Shown: positions 53,096 through 62,599, counted from the first letter of the stretch. The stretch: DNA of 64,000 bases from Granulicella sp. L60 (GCF_009765825.1 NZ_LMUR01000018.1:574666-638665); one strand, 5' to 3'. The notes: generated by a model not told the origin, from the sequence alone. A program made the numbers and translations.

Positions 53096-53923
53096 CTAGG
53101 CTTTCAGTTCGGGAAGGCGGCTGCGGTAGCGCACCATCAGTGAGAGCAGTTCGCGGGCAGCCCAGTAGCGGGGAACGAAGCGGCGTGGATCGGAGATGGA
53201 GCGGAAGAACCATCCGAGGTAAAACTTGTCTGCCCACACGGGGATGTAGACCTGGTCGCCGCTTAGAAATGCGATAGCGGCGCCGATGCAGTGAATCGCT
53301 GGACGGTAGGCGAGATTGCGCTTCAGGTATAGGCCGAGGCGCTCTTGAGTTCCACCTCCAACGGTCACGATCACATGCTGCGGTTGCAGGCGGTTGAGCC
53401 GCTCGAGCAGTTGCGGATCGGAGATGGCGCCGTTCCCGTACATGGGGGCCATGTAAATGTTCTCTTCGGGAACCGAGATGCCCTCATGTTCGAGCCAATC
53501 AAGATTGCATTTCGCACTGGCAGGGCTGGCCATGATCCACATCGTATTGCCGGACTCGCGGACACAGGGCTCGAGAAGAAGCTCGCGCAGATATTCGAGG
53601 CCGGAGAGTCGTTGAATGGAGTTTCGTTGCAGACACTGCCAGATGAGCACCATGAAGGCTGAGTCGGTGATTACAAGGTCCGCATTGAGGAGGGATTCGC
53701 GATAGTCCGGATCGCGATGGAGATCCTTGAGAGCAGGCGCTGCCGGTACCACCAAAAGGCCACCATTACGAACGATCGCAATGGCCTCCGCCGCTGAGCC
53801 GTCGAAGAAGTCGATGCCCAGAATGCGATGGTACGAGGTGGCCGAGGATTCCCCGGCCACCTCCGCCTTTGGTGCTGTTGGCACTACTTTGCAGCTCCGA
53901 CGAGCATCTGGTCTTCGATCCAT
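53096..53923 (-). CDS. WecG/TagA/CpsF-family glycosyltransferase
   Basis: 275 aa from the ATG at 53923, or about 262 aa from a GTG at 53884, which touches the upstream stop and is the more natural operon start. Family blocks: ILGIDFFDGSAAEAI, NADLVITDSAFMVLIWQ (catalytic Asp/Thr region), MASPASAKCNLDWL and VGGGTQERLGLYLKRNLAYRPAIHCIGAAIAFLSGDQV. Such enzymes add ManNAcA or ManNAc to lipid-linked intermediates for surface polysaccharides. Partner of the upstream epimerase. Confidence 0.87.
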   Translation of the reverse strand: MDRRPDARRSCKVVPTAPKAEVAGESSATSYHRILGIDFFDGSAAEAIAIVRNGGLLVVPAAPALKDLHRDPDYRESLLNADLVITDSAFMVLIWQCLQRNSIQRLSGLEYLRELLLEPCVRESGNTMWIMASPASAKCNLDWLEHEGISVPEENIYMAPMYGNGAISDPQLLERLNRLQPQHVIVTVGGGTQERLGLYLKRNLAYRPAIHCIGAAIAFLSGDQVYIPVWADKFYLGWFFRSISDPRRFVPRYWAARELLSLMVRYRSRLPELKA

Positions 53924-54873
53924 GCGTAGGTCTTTGCCAAGCCCTCACGCAGACGAATCGACGGCTCCCAGTTCAGCTCCTTCAGGATCTTCGTGTTGTC
54001 GCTGTTACGGCCGTTGACGCCCTTCGGCGCGCCCAGATTGTAGTTGCGCTTCAGCTTGACGCCTGCAATGTCCTCGGCGAGGTCGACCAACTGGTTGATG
54101 GTTACCAGCTCATCGGAGCCCAGATTCAGCGGCTCGTGGATCTCGCTTTCGGTGATCATTGCGGTGCCCTTGGTGCAGTCGTCGATGTACATGAAGGAGC
54201 GGGTCTGTTTGCCGTCGCCCCAGATCTCGATCTCGTGCTTGCCGGACTGCTTGGCCTCGAGCACCTTGCGGCAGATGGCAGCGGGAGCCTTCTCGCGGCC
54301 TCCGGTCCATGTGCCCAGCGGACCGTAGACGTTGTGGTAGCGGGCGACGCGGCACTGCAGACCGTAGTCCTCTTCGAAGTGACGGCACATGCGCTCGGAG
54401 AACAACTTCTCCCAGCCGTAGCCGTCCTCGGGCATGGCAGGGTATGCGTCTTCTTCCTTCAGCGCGACGACGTCCGGGCTGGTCTGCTTGTCCCCATTGT
54501 AGACGCACGCGGAGGAGGAGTAGAAGAAGCGCCCGACACCCTTTTCCCGGGCAGCCATCAGCATGTGCGTATTGGTGAGCACAGACAGCATGCACAGAGC
54601 CTTGTTGTTTTCGATGAAGCCCATGCCGCCCATATCTGCGGCTAGCTGAAAGACGACGGTGGTGCCATCCGCAGCCTTGAGGCAGCTATCTTTGTCTTTT
54701 AGATCGAGCGAAAGACTCTCGACGCCCTTGGAGACCTGATACCACTCGTCAAGGGGTTTGATATCGACGGCGCGAACGACGTCGACGCCCTGTGCAAGCA
54801 GGCTTTGAACGAGATGGCCGCCGATGAAACCACCGGCACCGCATACAACTGCCTTTTCTCCTTTGAGCTTCAT
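53884..54873 (-). CDS. GDP-mannose 3,5-epimerase-like NAD-dependent epimerase
   Basis: 329-aa short-chain dehydrogenase-fold sugar-nucleotide epimerase. Rossmann motif VCGAGGFIGGHL; catalytic YxxxK in DGYGWEKLFSE. Blocks AADMGGMGFIENN, RYHNVYGPLGTWTGGREKAPAAICRK, WGDGKQTRSF and VNGRNSDNT closely match plant GDP-mannose 3,5-epimerase of vitamin C synthesis, more so than UDP-glucose epimerases. Probable product GDP-L-galactose or GDP-L-gulose for cell-surface sugar (inference). Operon with a WecG-type glycosyltransferase whose start overlaps. Confidence 0.85.
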   Translation of the reverse strand: MKLKGEKAVVCGAGGFIGGHLVQSLLAQGVDVVRAVDIKPLDEWYQVSKGVESLSLDLKDKDSCLKAADGTTVVFQLAADMGGMGFIENNKALCMLSVLTNTHMLMAAREKGVGRFFYSSSACVYNGDKQTSPDVVALKEEDAYPAMPEDGYGWEKLFSERMCRHFEEDYGLQCRVARYHNVYGPLGTWTGGREKAPAAICRKVLEAKQSGKHEIEIWGDGKQTRSFMYIDDCTKGTAMITESEIHEPLNLGSDELVTINQLVDLAEDIAGVKLKRNYNLGAPKGVNGRNSDNTKILKELNWEPSIRLREGLAKTYAWIEDQMLVGAAK

Positions 54874-55067
54874 GAGGGAGGTGCTCCTTTAATGTCTTTT
54901 TAGGTTTGAGTTCATTATGCTGGTTCGGGTTATCCAGCTGGGAAGGTTTAAGAACGCTATAGCCCGATACTCTCAGTATAACGGGGCGCGTGGCAATGTA
55001 AACACTGAAGAGTCCGCAGTTTCGGTCAATCCCGCTTTTGGTGTAGATCGTGTACGGAACGTTAATT

Positions 55068-55997
55068 TCATGGGATCACAATAGATCGATTCGACTTCCC
55101 TTTGATCCGGGAGGCATCTTCGGCGATCTGGGCAAAGCGTTTGACGATTGGACGCGACTCACCGACCAGCCATGCGAGCTCAATATTGCTGACGACCTCT
55201 GTTCCACGCAGCGAAATGCATACGACTTCCGGGGAGGTGATCCGCCTCACACAGGCGGGCCCGATCGACACTCCGAACCCAGCACCGATCAGGCGCATGA
55301 TGGTCAGCCAGTGAGTAGCTTCCTGCACAATATGCGGCCGGAACCCTTGCGCTTCACAGATGCTCAGCGGTTTCTCGAACGCACGGTCGCCGGCGCTGCG
55401 CGGGTAGTACACGAACGGTTCGTCGCGTAGTGCCGCAGCGGAGATGCTCTTGTGCTTGGCAAGCCGATGCGTGGCCGGAAGAACTGCAACGTAAGGCTCC
55501 GAAAAGATGGTAACGACGTTCAATCCTTCGACCAGGTCGCCGTCCCGCAGGACGCCAGCATCGAGCACGCCGTTTTCCAGGCCTTCCACTACGCGTGAGG
55601 TGAAGGACTCGTGCAGATGCAGATGGACTCGTGGATGCGCCTCGCGATAGGAGCGAAAGATCGACGGCAGGGTCGTGAGCATACCTGAGCCAACGAAGCC
55701 GATATGAAGGGAACCGACCTCGCCGCGGCCGATGCTGCGCGTCTCTTCGATATCGCGCTGGACGTTGCGCAGTGTGCGGCGCGCTCTCTGAAGAAAGGCT
55801 TCGCCCGCATTGGTAAGGCTTACCGAACGCGAGGTGCGGTTGAAGAGGGAGTATCCGAGGATCTCTTCGAGCTTGCGGATCTGCTGCGAGAGCGGGGGCT
55901 GCGCGAGATGGAGCCGTTGGGCTGCGCGGCCGAAGTGCAGCTCTTCGGCGACCGCGACGAAGTACCGAAGATGCCGCAACTCTATGTTCTGATCCAT
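55068..55997 (-). CDS. LysR-family transcriptional regulator
   Basis: 309 aa. N-terminal winged helix (LRHLRYFVAVAEELHFGRAAQRLHLAQPPLSQQIRKLEEILGYSLFNR) and C-terminal two-lobed effector domain typical of BenM/CatM-like LysR proteins. Divergent from a GNAT acetyltransferase 83 bases away, which is the most likely target (LysR regulators often control a divergent neighbour). Inducer unknown. Confidence 0.93.
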   Translation of the reverse strand: MDQNIELRHLRYFVAVAEELHFGRAAQRLHLAQPPLSQQIRKLEEILGYSLFNRTSRSVSLTNAGEAFLQRARRTLRNVQRDIEETRSIGRGEVGSLHIGFVGSGMLTTLPSIFRSYREAHPRVHLHLHESFTSRVVEGLENGVLDAGVLRDGDLVEGLNVVTIFSEPYVAVLPATHRLAKHKSISAAALRDEPFVYYPRSAGDRAFEKPLSICEAQGFRPHIVQEATHWLTIMRLIGAGFGVSIGPACVRRITSPEVVCISLRGTEVVSNIELAWLVGESRPIVKRFAQIAEDASRIKGKSNRSIVIP

Positions 55998-56080
55998 ATC
56001 TGAAAGATCATAATATGAACTAACAAGATATTGGACGTCATGAACTTCTAGAGAGAGACTGAATGGGAGGAGTGTGCGCG

Positions 56081-56611
56081 ATGTCTATAGAACAAGCCGC
56101 AGCAGAGGGAAACGATATCGAGGAGGCCGTGGCGGCCCCGCCTCAGATTACGATCCGATCGTTTAGGGGCAGGGAAGACGCGGATGCATTCAGGAGGCTG
56201 AATGAAGAGTGGATCACTGCTTACTTCGTTCTGGAGGACAAGGACCGGGAAGTGCTCGGCCAGCCCGAGGAGAAGATTCTTCACACGGGCGGCGAGATAT
56301 TCATGGTCCACTTAGGGGAGCGAGCTGTGGGGTGCGTCGCGCTAATTCCCATGGGCGACGGGGTCTATGAGCTCTCCAAGATGGCGGTATCGCCGGAGTT
56401 GCGCGGGCTTGGAGTTGGACGCAGGCTGCTGGAGTATGCGGTGACGGAGGCCAGGAAGAAGGGCGCTAGATCTTTGTTTCTCGGTAGCAGCACGAAACTA
56501 AAGAACGCAGTCCACCTGTATGAGTCCGTCGGCTTCAGCCATGTGCCGCCGGATCGACTGCCTGCGATGGAGTATGCACGTGCCGATGTCTTTATGAAGA
56601 TGATGCTTTAG
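56081..56611 (+). CDS. GNAT-family N-acetyltransferase
   Basis: 176 aa from the ATG at 56081 (AGGAG eight bases upstream); an ATG at 56063 lies within that site. GNAT core YELSKMAVSPELRGLGVGRRLLEYAVTEA contains the acetyl-CoA loop (RGLGVG), and FLGSSTKLKNAVHLYESVGF the C-terminal motif B. Substrate unknown. Divergent from the LysR regulator. Its stop lies within a hairpin: GATGATGCTTTAG (56599-56611) pairs with CTAAAGCATCATC (56631-56643). Confidence 0.9.
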   Translation: MSIEQAAAEGNDIEEAVAAPPQITIRSFRGREDADAFRRLNEEWITAYFVLEDKDREVLGQPEEKILHTGGEIFMVHLGERAVGCVALIPMGDGVYELSKMAVSPELRGLGVGRRLLEYAVTEARKKGARSLFLGSSTKLKNAVHLYESVGFSHVPPDRLPAMEYARADVFMKMML

Positions 56612-56643
56612 GCACCCGTCGCACGACGGTCTAAAGCATCATC
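56599..56643 (+). terminator. Hairpin spanning the GNAT stop codon
   Basis: Perfect 13-bp stem with an inner CCGTC/GACGG stem of 5 bp; the TAG stop is in the left arm. No strong T-run directly follows (TTTTTT is 14 bases on), so it may stabilise the 3' end or terminate weakly. Both strands are served, since the esterase gene converges. Confidence 0.65.
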
Positions 56644-56702
56644 GGGGATAACATCAGTTTTTTGGTTTGCCGCAAATTATCTCAGCGAGATTGATTCACG
56701 GA

Positions 56703-57791
56703 TTATTTGCCGAGTTGTTTGTCGAAGAAGCGAGCCATGATCTGGTTTGCCTCTTTCGTCTCCGGCAGGTTGGGATTATTCCAGAAGGCGTGCGGCAAGG
56801 CTTCGAACACGACCAGTTGCGCGTCGACGCCGTCGCGAAGGAATGCTCGATGCAGAATGGTCGTGCCGCTGAGAAGCATATCGCGTCCGCTGGTGATGAA
56901 CAGCGTCGCAGGCAGACCATGTAGATCGGCGTACATGATCGATAGGGAAGGATCTTTCAAGTCCAGGCTTCCTGCGTATTCCGTGTTGCCAGGTTTAGTG
57001 GAACTTGGCGGATCCAAGTGTCCTGAAAATCCACTCAAAGCGTAGAGGGATTGCGAGTCGGTATTGCTGCTGAAGTCTCCCATGCCGGAGAAGATTCCGA
57101 GCGCCTTGGGTAGAGGAAGCCCCGACTGGCGGAGCTTCACGGCGACCTCGCCGGTGAGGATCGCGCCGGCGGAGGTTCCAAAGATGCCTATATTCTCTGG
57201 CTTATAGGTCTTCAACAACTCTCGATAGACCGCGACAGCATCGTCGAGTCCAGCGGGAAACGGGTGTTCCGGCGACAGCCGATACAGCACCGCGATGATC
57301 TTGGTCTGTGTCATGGAAGCGACAGGAATTGACTCCGTCAGCGAGCCGGAGTCGGAGTTGAAGCCGCCGCCGTGCAGGTTGATTAGAATGCGGTTTTTCT
57401 TGTTCGCAGGAATAGCGGGTGGAGTGATGACACGAGTGGGAACGCCGGCGATCGTCTGCTGCGTTACGTCGACCGGATACAGTTTGCGAAAGGCCTCGCC
57501 GGTGCGATTCTGCCATTCATCGGTCTTGCTTCGTCGCTGCTCTAATGTCTCGGGAACGGCGGCATCGGATTGTGGTCTTGCGAGCACCTTCTGGGCCTCG
57601 GGGCTGATCGTCTCCGGAACGGGAACGACGCGAGTGATATAGGCCGTTCCATCTGGTCCGATGACGCTTGAATCCGTCTGCGGATGCGTCGAAGTTGTCT
57701 GTTGCGACTGACAGAACACTCCAGACAGCAGTGTCACGGAGATACAAGCCATAAGGCTGACTGACTTCGCGTAGTTTGATTTTCTAATCAC
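56703..57791 (-). CDS. Secreted alpha/beta hydrolase, HSL-type esterase
   Basis: 362 aa, N-terminal signal peptide (ACISVTLLSGVFC), then linker, then the hormone-sensitive-lipase-type fold: oxyanion NLHGGGFNSDSG, nucleophile GTSAGAIL, acid in ITSGRDMLL, His in ALPHAFW. Likely carboxylesterase on small acyl esters. Not linked to neighbours in an operon. Confidence 0.9.
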   Translation of the reverse strand: MIRKSNYAKSVSLMACISVTLLSGVFCQSQQTTSTHPQTDSSVIGPDGTAYITRVVPVPETISPEAQKVLARPQSDAAVPETLEQRRSKTDEWQNRTGEAFRKLYPVDVTQQTIAGVPTRVITPPAIPANKKNRILINLHGGGFNSDSGSLTESIPVASMTQTKIIAVLYRLSPEHPFPAGLDDAVAVYRELLKTYKPENIGIFGTSAGAILTGEVAVKLRQSGLPLPKALGIFSGMGDFSSNTDSQSLYALSGFSGHLDPPSSTKPGNTEYAGSLDLKDPSLSIMYADLHGLPATLFITSGRDMLLSGTTILHRAFLRDGVDAQLVVFEALPHAFWNNPNLPETKEANQIMARFFDKQLGK

Positions 57792-58145
57792 GGATATTCC
57801 TCTCGACCTCTCGTCGCACCATCATACTCAGGAGCGCATAGCTTTTTAGGCGTGATATATTTCAGATACTTCATGGTGCTCTGAACGTATCTTCAGGGTG
57901 AAAATGGGAATCCGGTGTGAATCCGGAGCTGCCCCGCAGCGGTATGCAGGAACGAACGCTCTTTATAGCACTGGCCTGAGGTTGGCTGGGAAGCTGAGCA
58001 AGTAGGTTGCCTGTAAGTCCGAAGACCTGCCACGAAGAATTTGCACACGCCTCCGGGGGGAGGCGAGGTCGCAGGGGTATTCTGCCTGTTTGGAGGATGC
58101 TGATGTGTCTTCGCTCGTCTTCTTCGAGGCCAAGGAGATTTATCC
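57792..58145 (+). other. Leader region of the TonB receptor gene
   Basis: About 350 bases divided between the esterase promoter side and the leader of the receptor gene. The cobalamin riboswitch (57880-58062) fills most of it. Downstream of it GGAGG precedes a small in-frame ATG at 58102, whose frame would overlap the receptor start; I see no evidence it is a real gene. The receptor ribosome site AAGGAG lies at 58131-58136. Confidence 0.6.
57880..58062 (+). ncRNA. Cobalamin riboswitch (AdoCbl-type B12 element)
   Basis: Consensus core blocks in order: GGGAAtCCGGTG (57906), then ATCCGGaGCTGCCCCGCAGCGGT (57921-57943), GCACTGGCCTGAGG, then the B12 box-like AGTCCGAAGACCTGCC (58016-58031). A stem GCCTCC-GGGG-GGAGGC (58049-58064) has a GGGG loop that can pair with CCCC of GCTGCCCCGCAGC, as the L5-L13 kissing interaction of the class requires. 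It lies directly upstream of the TonB receptor gene on the same strand. Confidence 0.95.
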
Positions 58146-61100
58146 GTGGCCACGATTCTAAGTATCCCGTTCCAGTTGAAACCTGTCTTCCGTAGTTGCT
58201 GGAAGACTCTCACCACGCATCCCAAAAAACATCTTCTGATTCTTGCTGGAGTTCTTTTCTTTTTTTCTGCCTCCTTATGGGCGGCTACTGGCGGCAGTAT
58301 CTCCGGTTCAGTGGCGGACCAGAGCGGAGCCGTGGTCGCTGGTGCAGCGCTGAAGCTGGTCAATACTGCACAGCACACGACGTATCAAGTTCTCTCAGAC
58401 AAGCAGGGACTTTACACGTTCCCGAATCTTCCAGTCGGACACTACGAACTTACTATCGAAGCCAACGGCTTCAGCCCGCAGCGCGAGACAAACCTCACGG
58501 TAGACACGGACTCTGCGCTTCGCGTGGACGTCAGCCTTGCCATCGGCGCGCGGTCGGACACCGTGACGGTCACAAGCGATACAGGAGTTCAGGTCGAGAC
58601 TGCATCGACTCATCTTGGCGAGCTCGTCTCCGCAGCACAGATGACTGCGCTACCGCTTAATGGACGAAGCTATACCGATCTGCTGGCGATTCAGCCCGGA
58701 GTGGCGCCCATTTCGACTCTTCTGCCGAACTCCGTCATCATGGCGGGTGTCACGGGAGGCATCTCTCCGTCGGGAGATCTCAATCCTGGAAATCTCTCCA
58801 TCGACGGCCAGCGCGAGTCTTCCAACGGCTTTGTCGTCAATGGAGTTGACGTGCAGGAGCACATGAATGGAGGCACGTCCATCATTCCTAATCTCGACTC
58901 TATCGAAGAGTTCCGCGTGCTCACCAACAACTTCGATCCTGAGTATGGGAACTATAACGGCGGCATCATCACTGTCGTCAGCAAGTCTGGTAGCAACGCA
59001 TTTCACGGCAAAGTATTCGAGTTCTTCCGCAATACCAATCTAGATGCGCGAGGATACTTCGACCCCACTCGCTCGGCCTTCAACCAGAATCAGTTTGGCG
59101 GTGCTATCGGTGGCCCCATCAAACGCGACAAGATCTTCTTCTTCGTCGATTACCAGGGAACGCGAACGACGCAAGGAATTTCGACGGGCAATATCTCTGT
59201 CCCCACCGTTGCCGAACGCAATGGCAACTTCTCCGATCAGGCTTCATCGTTTGCCACGACATCGACCGTAAACGGCCAGCAGCTCAGTGTTCCTACGACG
59301 GTCAGCGGTCCTTATCTGGCGACGCAGGTTCTGGCTCCGAGCCTTGGCTATGCTGTGACGGCGGGGGAGCCGTATTACTTTGTCAAAGGACAGCATGTAG
59401 CGGGCGATCCCGATCCTACGCACATGTATACAAACAACTGTGCCTCATCTGCCGAGTGCGTTTTTCCGAATTTGATTATTCCGCAGAGCGCGTGGTCTTC
59501 CCCTGCAAAGAATCTGCTCCAATACATTCCATCGCCCAACACAGGAGCAAATCAGTTTTCTACCTCGGCGTTCTCCCAAACGGTTCGCGACGATAAAGGC
59601 TCGTTTCGCATCGACGCAAACAGCCGCTTCGGCCAACTCTCCGCGTACTACTTCGTTGATGATTACAGCCTCGATAATCCTTATCCCGGCTCGGTCGCCG
59701 GTGCCAGCATTCCCGGCTTCGACGCGCTCTTTATCGGTCGTGCCCAACTCTTGTCTCTGGGAGACACCAAGGTCATCGGCGCGAAGACCGTCAACGAATT
59801 CCATCTCGGCTATCTTCGCAACGCCAATATCATCGGCCAGCCGAAGGGTGGTCTGGGCGTCAGCCTCGCCTCGCAGGGCTTCACCACCGGAGCCGGCACG
59901 CCAGGCATCTTTGTGCAGGCTCCACAGTTTGAAGGTGTAGAGAATATTACCTTCCCGACGTTCGCCATGGGCGTGCCGATCACGAATCTCACGCAGGCTA
60001 ATAACACGCTCTATCTCAGCGATGGTCTCTCCAGAGCCATCGGCTCTCACACGCTCAAGTTCGGCGGCCAGCTCCACATCGATCAGGTAAACGAGCATCC
60101 CAACGCCACCTTCAACGGCACCTTCAATATCAACGGCACCGAAACAGGTTCGCCATACGCTGACTTCCTGATCGGCACGCCAAGCAACTTCACGCAGTCC
60201 TCCGGTCAACCCTTCTATCTGCGAAATCGCTATCTCGGACTCTACGTTCAGGACAGTTGGCGCGCACGCAGCGATCTCACGATCAACGTTGGCCTGCGCT
60301 GGGACGTTATCATGCCGTGGTGGGAAAAATATAACCAGATACAGACATATGTGGCTGGGCAACAGTCCACACTCTACCCTGGGGCGCCGACGGGGCTTCT
60401 CGTCGCCGGTGATCCAGGCATTCCGAAGACAATCGCACCCACCAGCTATAAGAACTTCGCACCCAGAGTCGGCCTCGCCTACTCTCCTCGTTTTGATGAA
60501 GGGTTCCTAAAGACCATCTTCGGAGGTAACGGGCAGAGCAGTATTCGGGCGAGTTACGGAATCTTCTACACCGCATTTCCGGGCCTAGCAGCCGGCATCA
60601 TGTACTCCGTTCCGCCCTTCGGCTACAACTACCTCAGTCCTGGTCCGCCCCTGCTTGCGACTCCGTTTATCACAGCAGCCACCGGCGTCAACAACGGACA
60701 GCGCTTTCCATTCCCCTTTCCCTCACACAGCGTCTCCGCATCAAACCCGGACAGCGCTGTCGACTGGGCGAACTTTGTGCCGATCTCTGCTGATCCATTT
60801 TTCTACTATCGCAATCGTGTGCCTTATATCAACAATTACATGGTCTCGCTTCAGAGGCAGCTCAGCAGGGACACCTTGTTGACCATGAGCGACGTCGGCA
60901 ATCAGGGACATCACATCCTTACGCTTGTATCCGCCAATCCCGGCGATCAGGCGTTATGCCTCAGCCTCCCCGGGTGTGGCCCGTTCGGAGAAGACTCCAC
61001 CTACACAAACAGCGCCGGGCAGACGGTGCAGGGAACTCGCGTGGGCCAGGGTCCGAACTACGGAGAGAATACGGCCGACAAATCCGTGGCCAACTCGAAC

Positions 61101-61811
61101 TACAACGCACTTGAAACCACGCTGCGTTACAGCCACCACGGATCGCAGTTCCTCCTCAGCTACACCTATGCGAAGTCGATCGATCAAGGCTCTAGCCTAG
61201 GCGAGCAACTTAATCCAATCGATCCCAGGGCGAGTCGCGCTATCTCTGCTTGGGACCTCAAGCATGACTTTGTAGGAAGCTATACGCTGACTCTGCCGAT
61301 TGCCACGCTCCTGCGAAGATCGAATCGTCTTACCGAAGACTGGAGCCTCTCCGGCACGGCACGTTTCGCCAGCGGCTTTCCAGTGACGCTGTTCGACAAC
61401 TCCGATAACTCGCTACTCGGCACCCTCGGCAATGGCGCGAACAACTATCTGCTGGACACCCCGCAGTACCTGCCGGGATCGCTCAAGATCAATACCAATG
61501 GCCGCAATGGACGTCCAGCTTTCAACACATCGTTATTTCCAGAAGAGCAGATGGGCGTGTTGGGCAATGCGAAGCGCCGAAACTTCTACGGTCCGGGAAT
61601 CAATAACTTTGACATGACGCTGCAAAAGGATCTTCACCTCTCAGAGGCGAGATCACTTGAACTTCGTGTGGAGGCGTTCAACGCCTTTAATCACACTCAG
61701 TTTTACGGACCTGCGTCGGTGGACGGACAGATCGAAGACAGTAACTTCGGCCAGATCGTCAGTGCGGCTGCTCCACGGCTCGTCCAACTTGCGGCGAAGT
61801 TCAGCTTTTAG
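58146..61811 (+). CDS. Oar-like TonB-dependent receptor under B12 riboswitch control
   Basis: 1221 aa from a GTG with AAGGAG eight bases upstream. Long signal region (about 1-47), CarboxypepD_reg-like domain (about 50-130: GGSISGSVADQSGAVVAGAALKLV...), plug domain (about 140-290: ALPLNGRSYTDLLAIQPG, GQRESSNGFVVNGVDVQEH, NNFDPEYGNYNGGIITVVSKSG) and a large beta-barrel to the terminal Phe (LAAKFSF). This is the acidobacterial/myxobacterial Oar-type receptor, about twice the size of BtuB. A cobalamin riboswitch before it suggests a role in corrinoid uptake (inference). No btuCDF genes adjacent. Confidence 0.93.
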   Translation: MATILSIPFQLKPVFRSCWKTLTTHPKKHLLILAGVLFFFSASLWAATGGSISGSVADQSGAVVAGAALKLVNTAQHTTYQVLSDKQGLYTFPNLPVGHYELTIEANGFSPQRETNLTVDTDSALRVDVSLAIGARSDTVTVTSDTGVQVETASTHLGELVSAAQMTALPLNGRSYTDLLAIQPGVAPISTLLPNSVIMAGVTGGISPSGDLNPGNLSIDGQRESSNGFVVNGVDVQEHMNGGTSIIPNLDSIEEFRVLTNNFDPEYGNYNGGIITVVSKSGSNAFHGKVFEFFRNTNLDARGYFDPTRSAFNQNQFGGAIGGPIKRDKIFFFVDYQGTRTTQGISTGNISVPTVAERNGNFSDQASSFATTSTVNGQQLSVPTTVSGPYLATQVLAPSLGYAVTAGEPYYFVKGQHVAGDPDPTHMYTNNCASSAECVFPNLIIPQSAWSSPAKNLLQYIPSPNTGANQFSTSAFSQTVRDDKGSFRIDANSRFGQLSAYYFVDDYSLDNPYPGSVAGASIPGFDALFIGRAQLLSLGDTKVIGAKTVNEFHLGYLRNANIIGQPKGGLGVSLASQGFTTGAGTPGIFVQAPQFEGVENITFPTFAMGVPITNLTQANNTLYLSDGLSRAIGSHTLKFGGQLHIDQVNEHPNATFNGTFNINGTETGSPYADFLIGTPSNFTQSSGQPFYLRNRYLGLYVQDSWRARSDLTINVGLRWDVIMPWWEKYNQIQTYVAGQQSTLYPGAPTGLLVAGDPGIPKTIAPTSYKNFAPRVGLAYSPRFDEGFLKTIFGGNGQSSIRASYGIFYTAFPGLAAGIMYSVPPFGYNYLSPGPPLLATPFITAATGVNNGQRFPFPFPSHSVSASNPDSAVDWANFVPISADPFFYYRNRVPYINNYMVSLQRQLSRDTLLTMSDVGNQGHHILTLVSANPGDQALCLSLPGCGPFGEDSTYTNSAGQTVQGTRVGQGPNYGENTADKSVANSNYNALETTLRYSHHGSQFLLSYTYAKSIDQGSSLGEQLNPIDPRASRAISAWDLKHDFVGSYTLTLPIATLLRRSNRLTEDWSLSGTARFASGFPVTLFDNSDNSLLGTLGNGANNYLLDTPQYLPGSLKINTNGRNGRPAFNTSLFPEEQMGVLGNAKRRNFYGPGINNFDMTLQKDLHLSEARSLELRVEAFNAFNHTQFYGPASVDGQIEDSNFGQIVSAAAPRLVQLAAKFSF

Positions 61812-61820
61812 ATCAGTGCG

Positions 61821-62546
61821 CTAGTAGGTGTCTTTTGGAAGAGGAGGGTAGCTCTCGCCAAACTTGTTCTGGTGATGGGTCATGATGTCTCCGCTGGTCT
61901 GCAGCTGGAGGGTGCCGAGCTGATTTGTTTGCGGAGTGATATCGACGGTGCGGCTCAGTGCATTGAGTCGATCGTTCTCTACGTTTTCGGCCCAGATATT
62001 GAGCTTGTAACTTCCTGGCGGTACGTTATGAATGACAACAGAGCCGTCGTGTGTGGAGACTCCGTAGTAGGGCGTGCTCAACGAGATGACGACGGCGCCC
62101 ATCTCGGGATGGATATTACAGAAGATGTAAGAGACTCCGTCGCGATCGAACTGCACCGCACGGTGCGTGTGCGCTTCATAGAGCCCAAGATCGAAGCGCT
62201 TGCCGTTGAAGAGTGAAAAGACGTTGTGGAAGAACGGATCAAGGTTAGGGAAGTCGACGCTGCTTCCGGTCGGTACGACGAGGATGTGTGGAGCGAACTG
62301 CTTGTCCTTTTGAACAAGCTTGTATCCGGTCAGGGGCCGAGCATTCAACGGAGTTTCGATCTTCTGAGTTGGGGTGAGCCAGACGACAACGTTCTCAGGT
62401 GAGATGTGTGAGGTGTGAGTTTTATTTTGCTGACGGATCACATCGACGTGGGCAAATACGTCCAGCGTCTGCGAAGAGGCAAACGAAGCGAACAGCAGGG
62501 TGCACGTCAAAGAGAGGCTGGTACGGTGTTTTCTAGATAGCTTCAT
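61821..62546 (-). CDS. Exported cupredoxin-like protein
   Basis: 241 aa from the ATG at 62546, which gives a clean signal peptide (LSLTCTLLFASFASSQ); in-frame earlier starts exist at 62588 and 62603 (TTG). The mid-section VPTGSSVDFPNLDPFFHNVFSLF followed by YIFCNIHPEMGAVV places His, Cys, His and Met as in type 1 copper sites. This combination is annotated elsewhere as methylamine-utilization-like or plastocyanin-like protein. A C-terminal carboxypeptidase-regulatory-like beta domain (VPPGSYKLNIWAE) follows. Downstream of the porin gene, 53 bases after its stop. Confidence 0.8.
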   Translation of the reverse strand: MKLSRKHRTSLSLTCTLLFASFASSQTLDVFAHVDVIRQQNKTHTSHISPENVVVWLTPTQKIETPLNARPLTGYKLVQKDKQFAPHILVVPTGSSVDFPNLDPFFHNVFSLFNGKRFDLGLYEAHTHRAVQFDRDGVSYIFCNIHPEMGAVVISLSTPYYGVSTHDGSVVIHNVPPGSYKLNIWAENVENDRLNALSRTVDITPQTNQLGTLQLQTSGDIMTHHQNKFGESYPPLPKDTY

Positions 62547-62599
62547 GGTGGTCGTTGCGTCTGCTTGTGCGGCGATCCAGTTCGCCATGCCGGCCCCGG

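Noticed and set aside
58102..58195. Small ORF between the riboswitch and the receptor gene
   Set aside because: It has a nearby GGAGG, but its frame overlaps the receptor start and its sequence looks like a shifted reading of the receptor leader. Not enough to call a gene.
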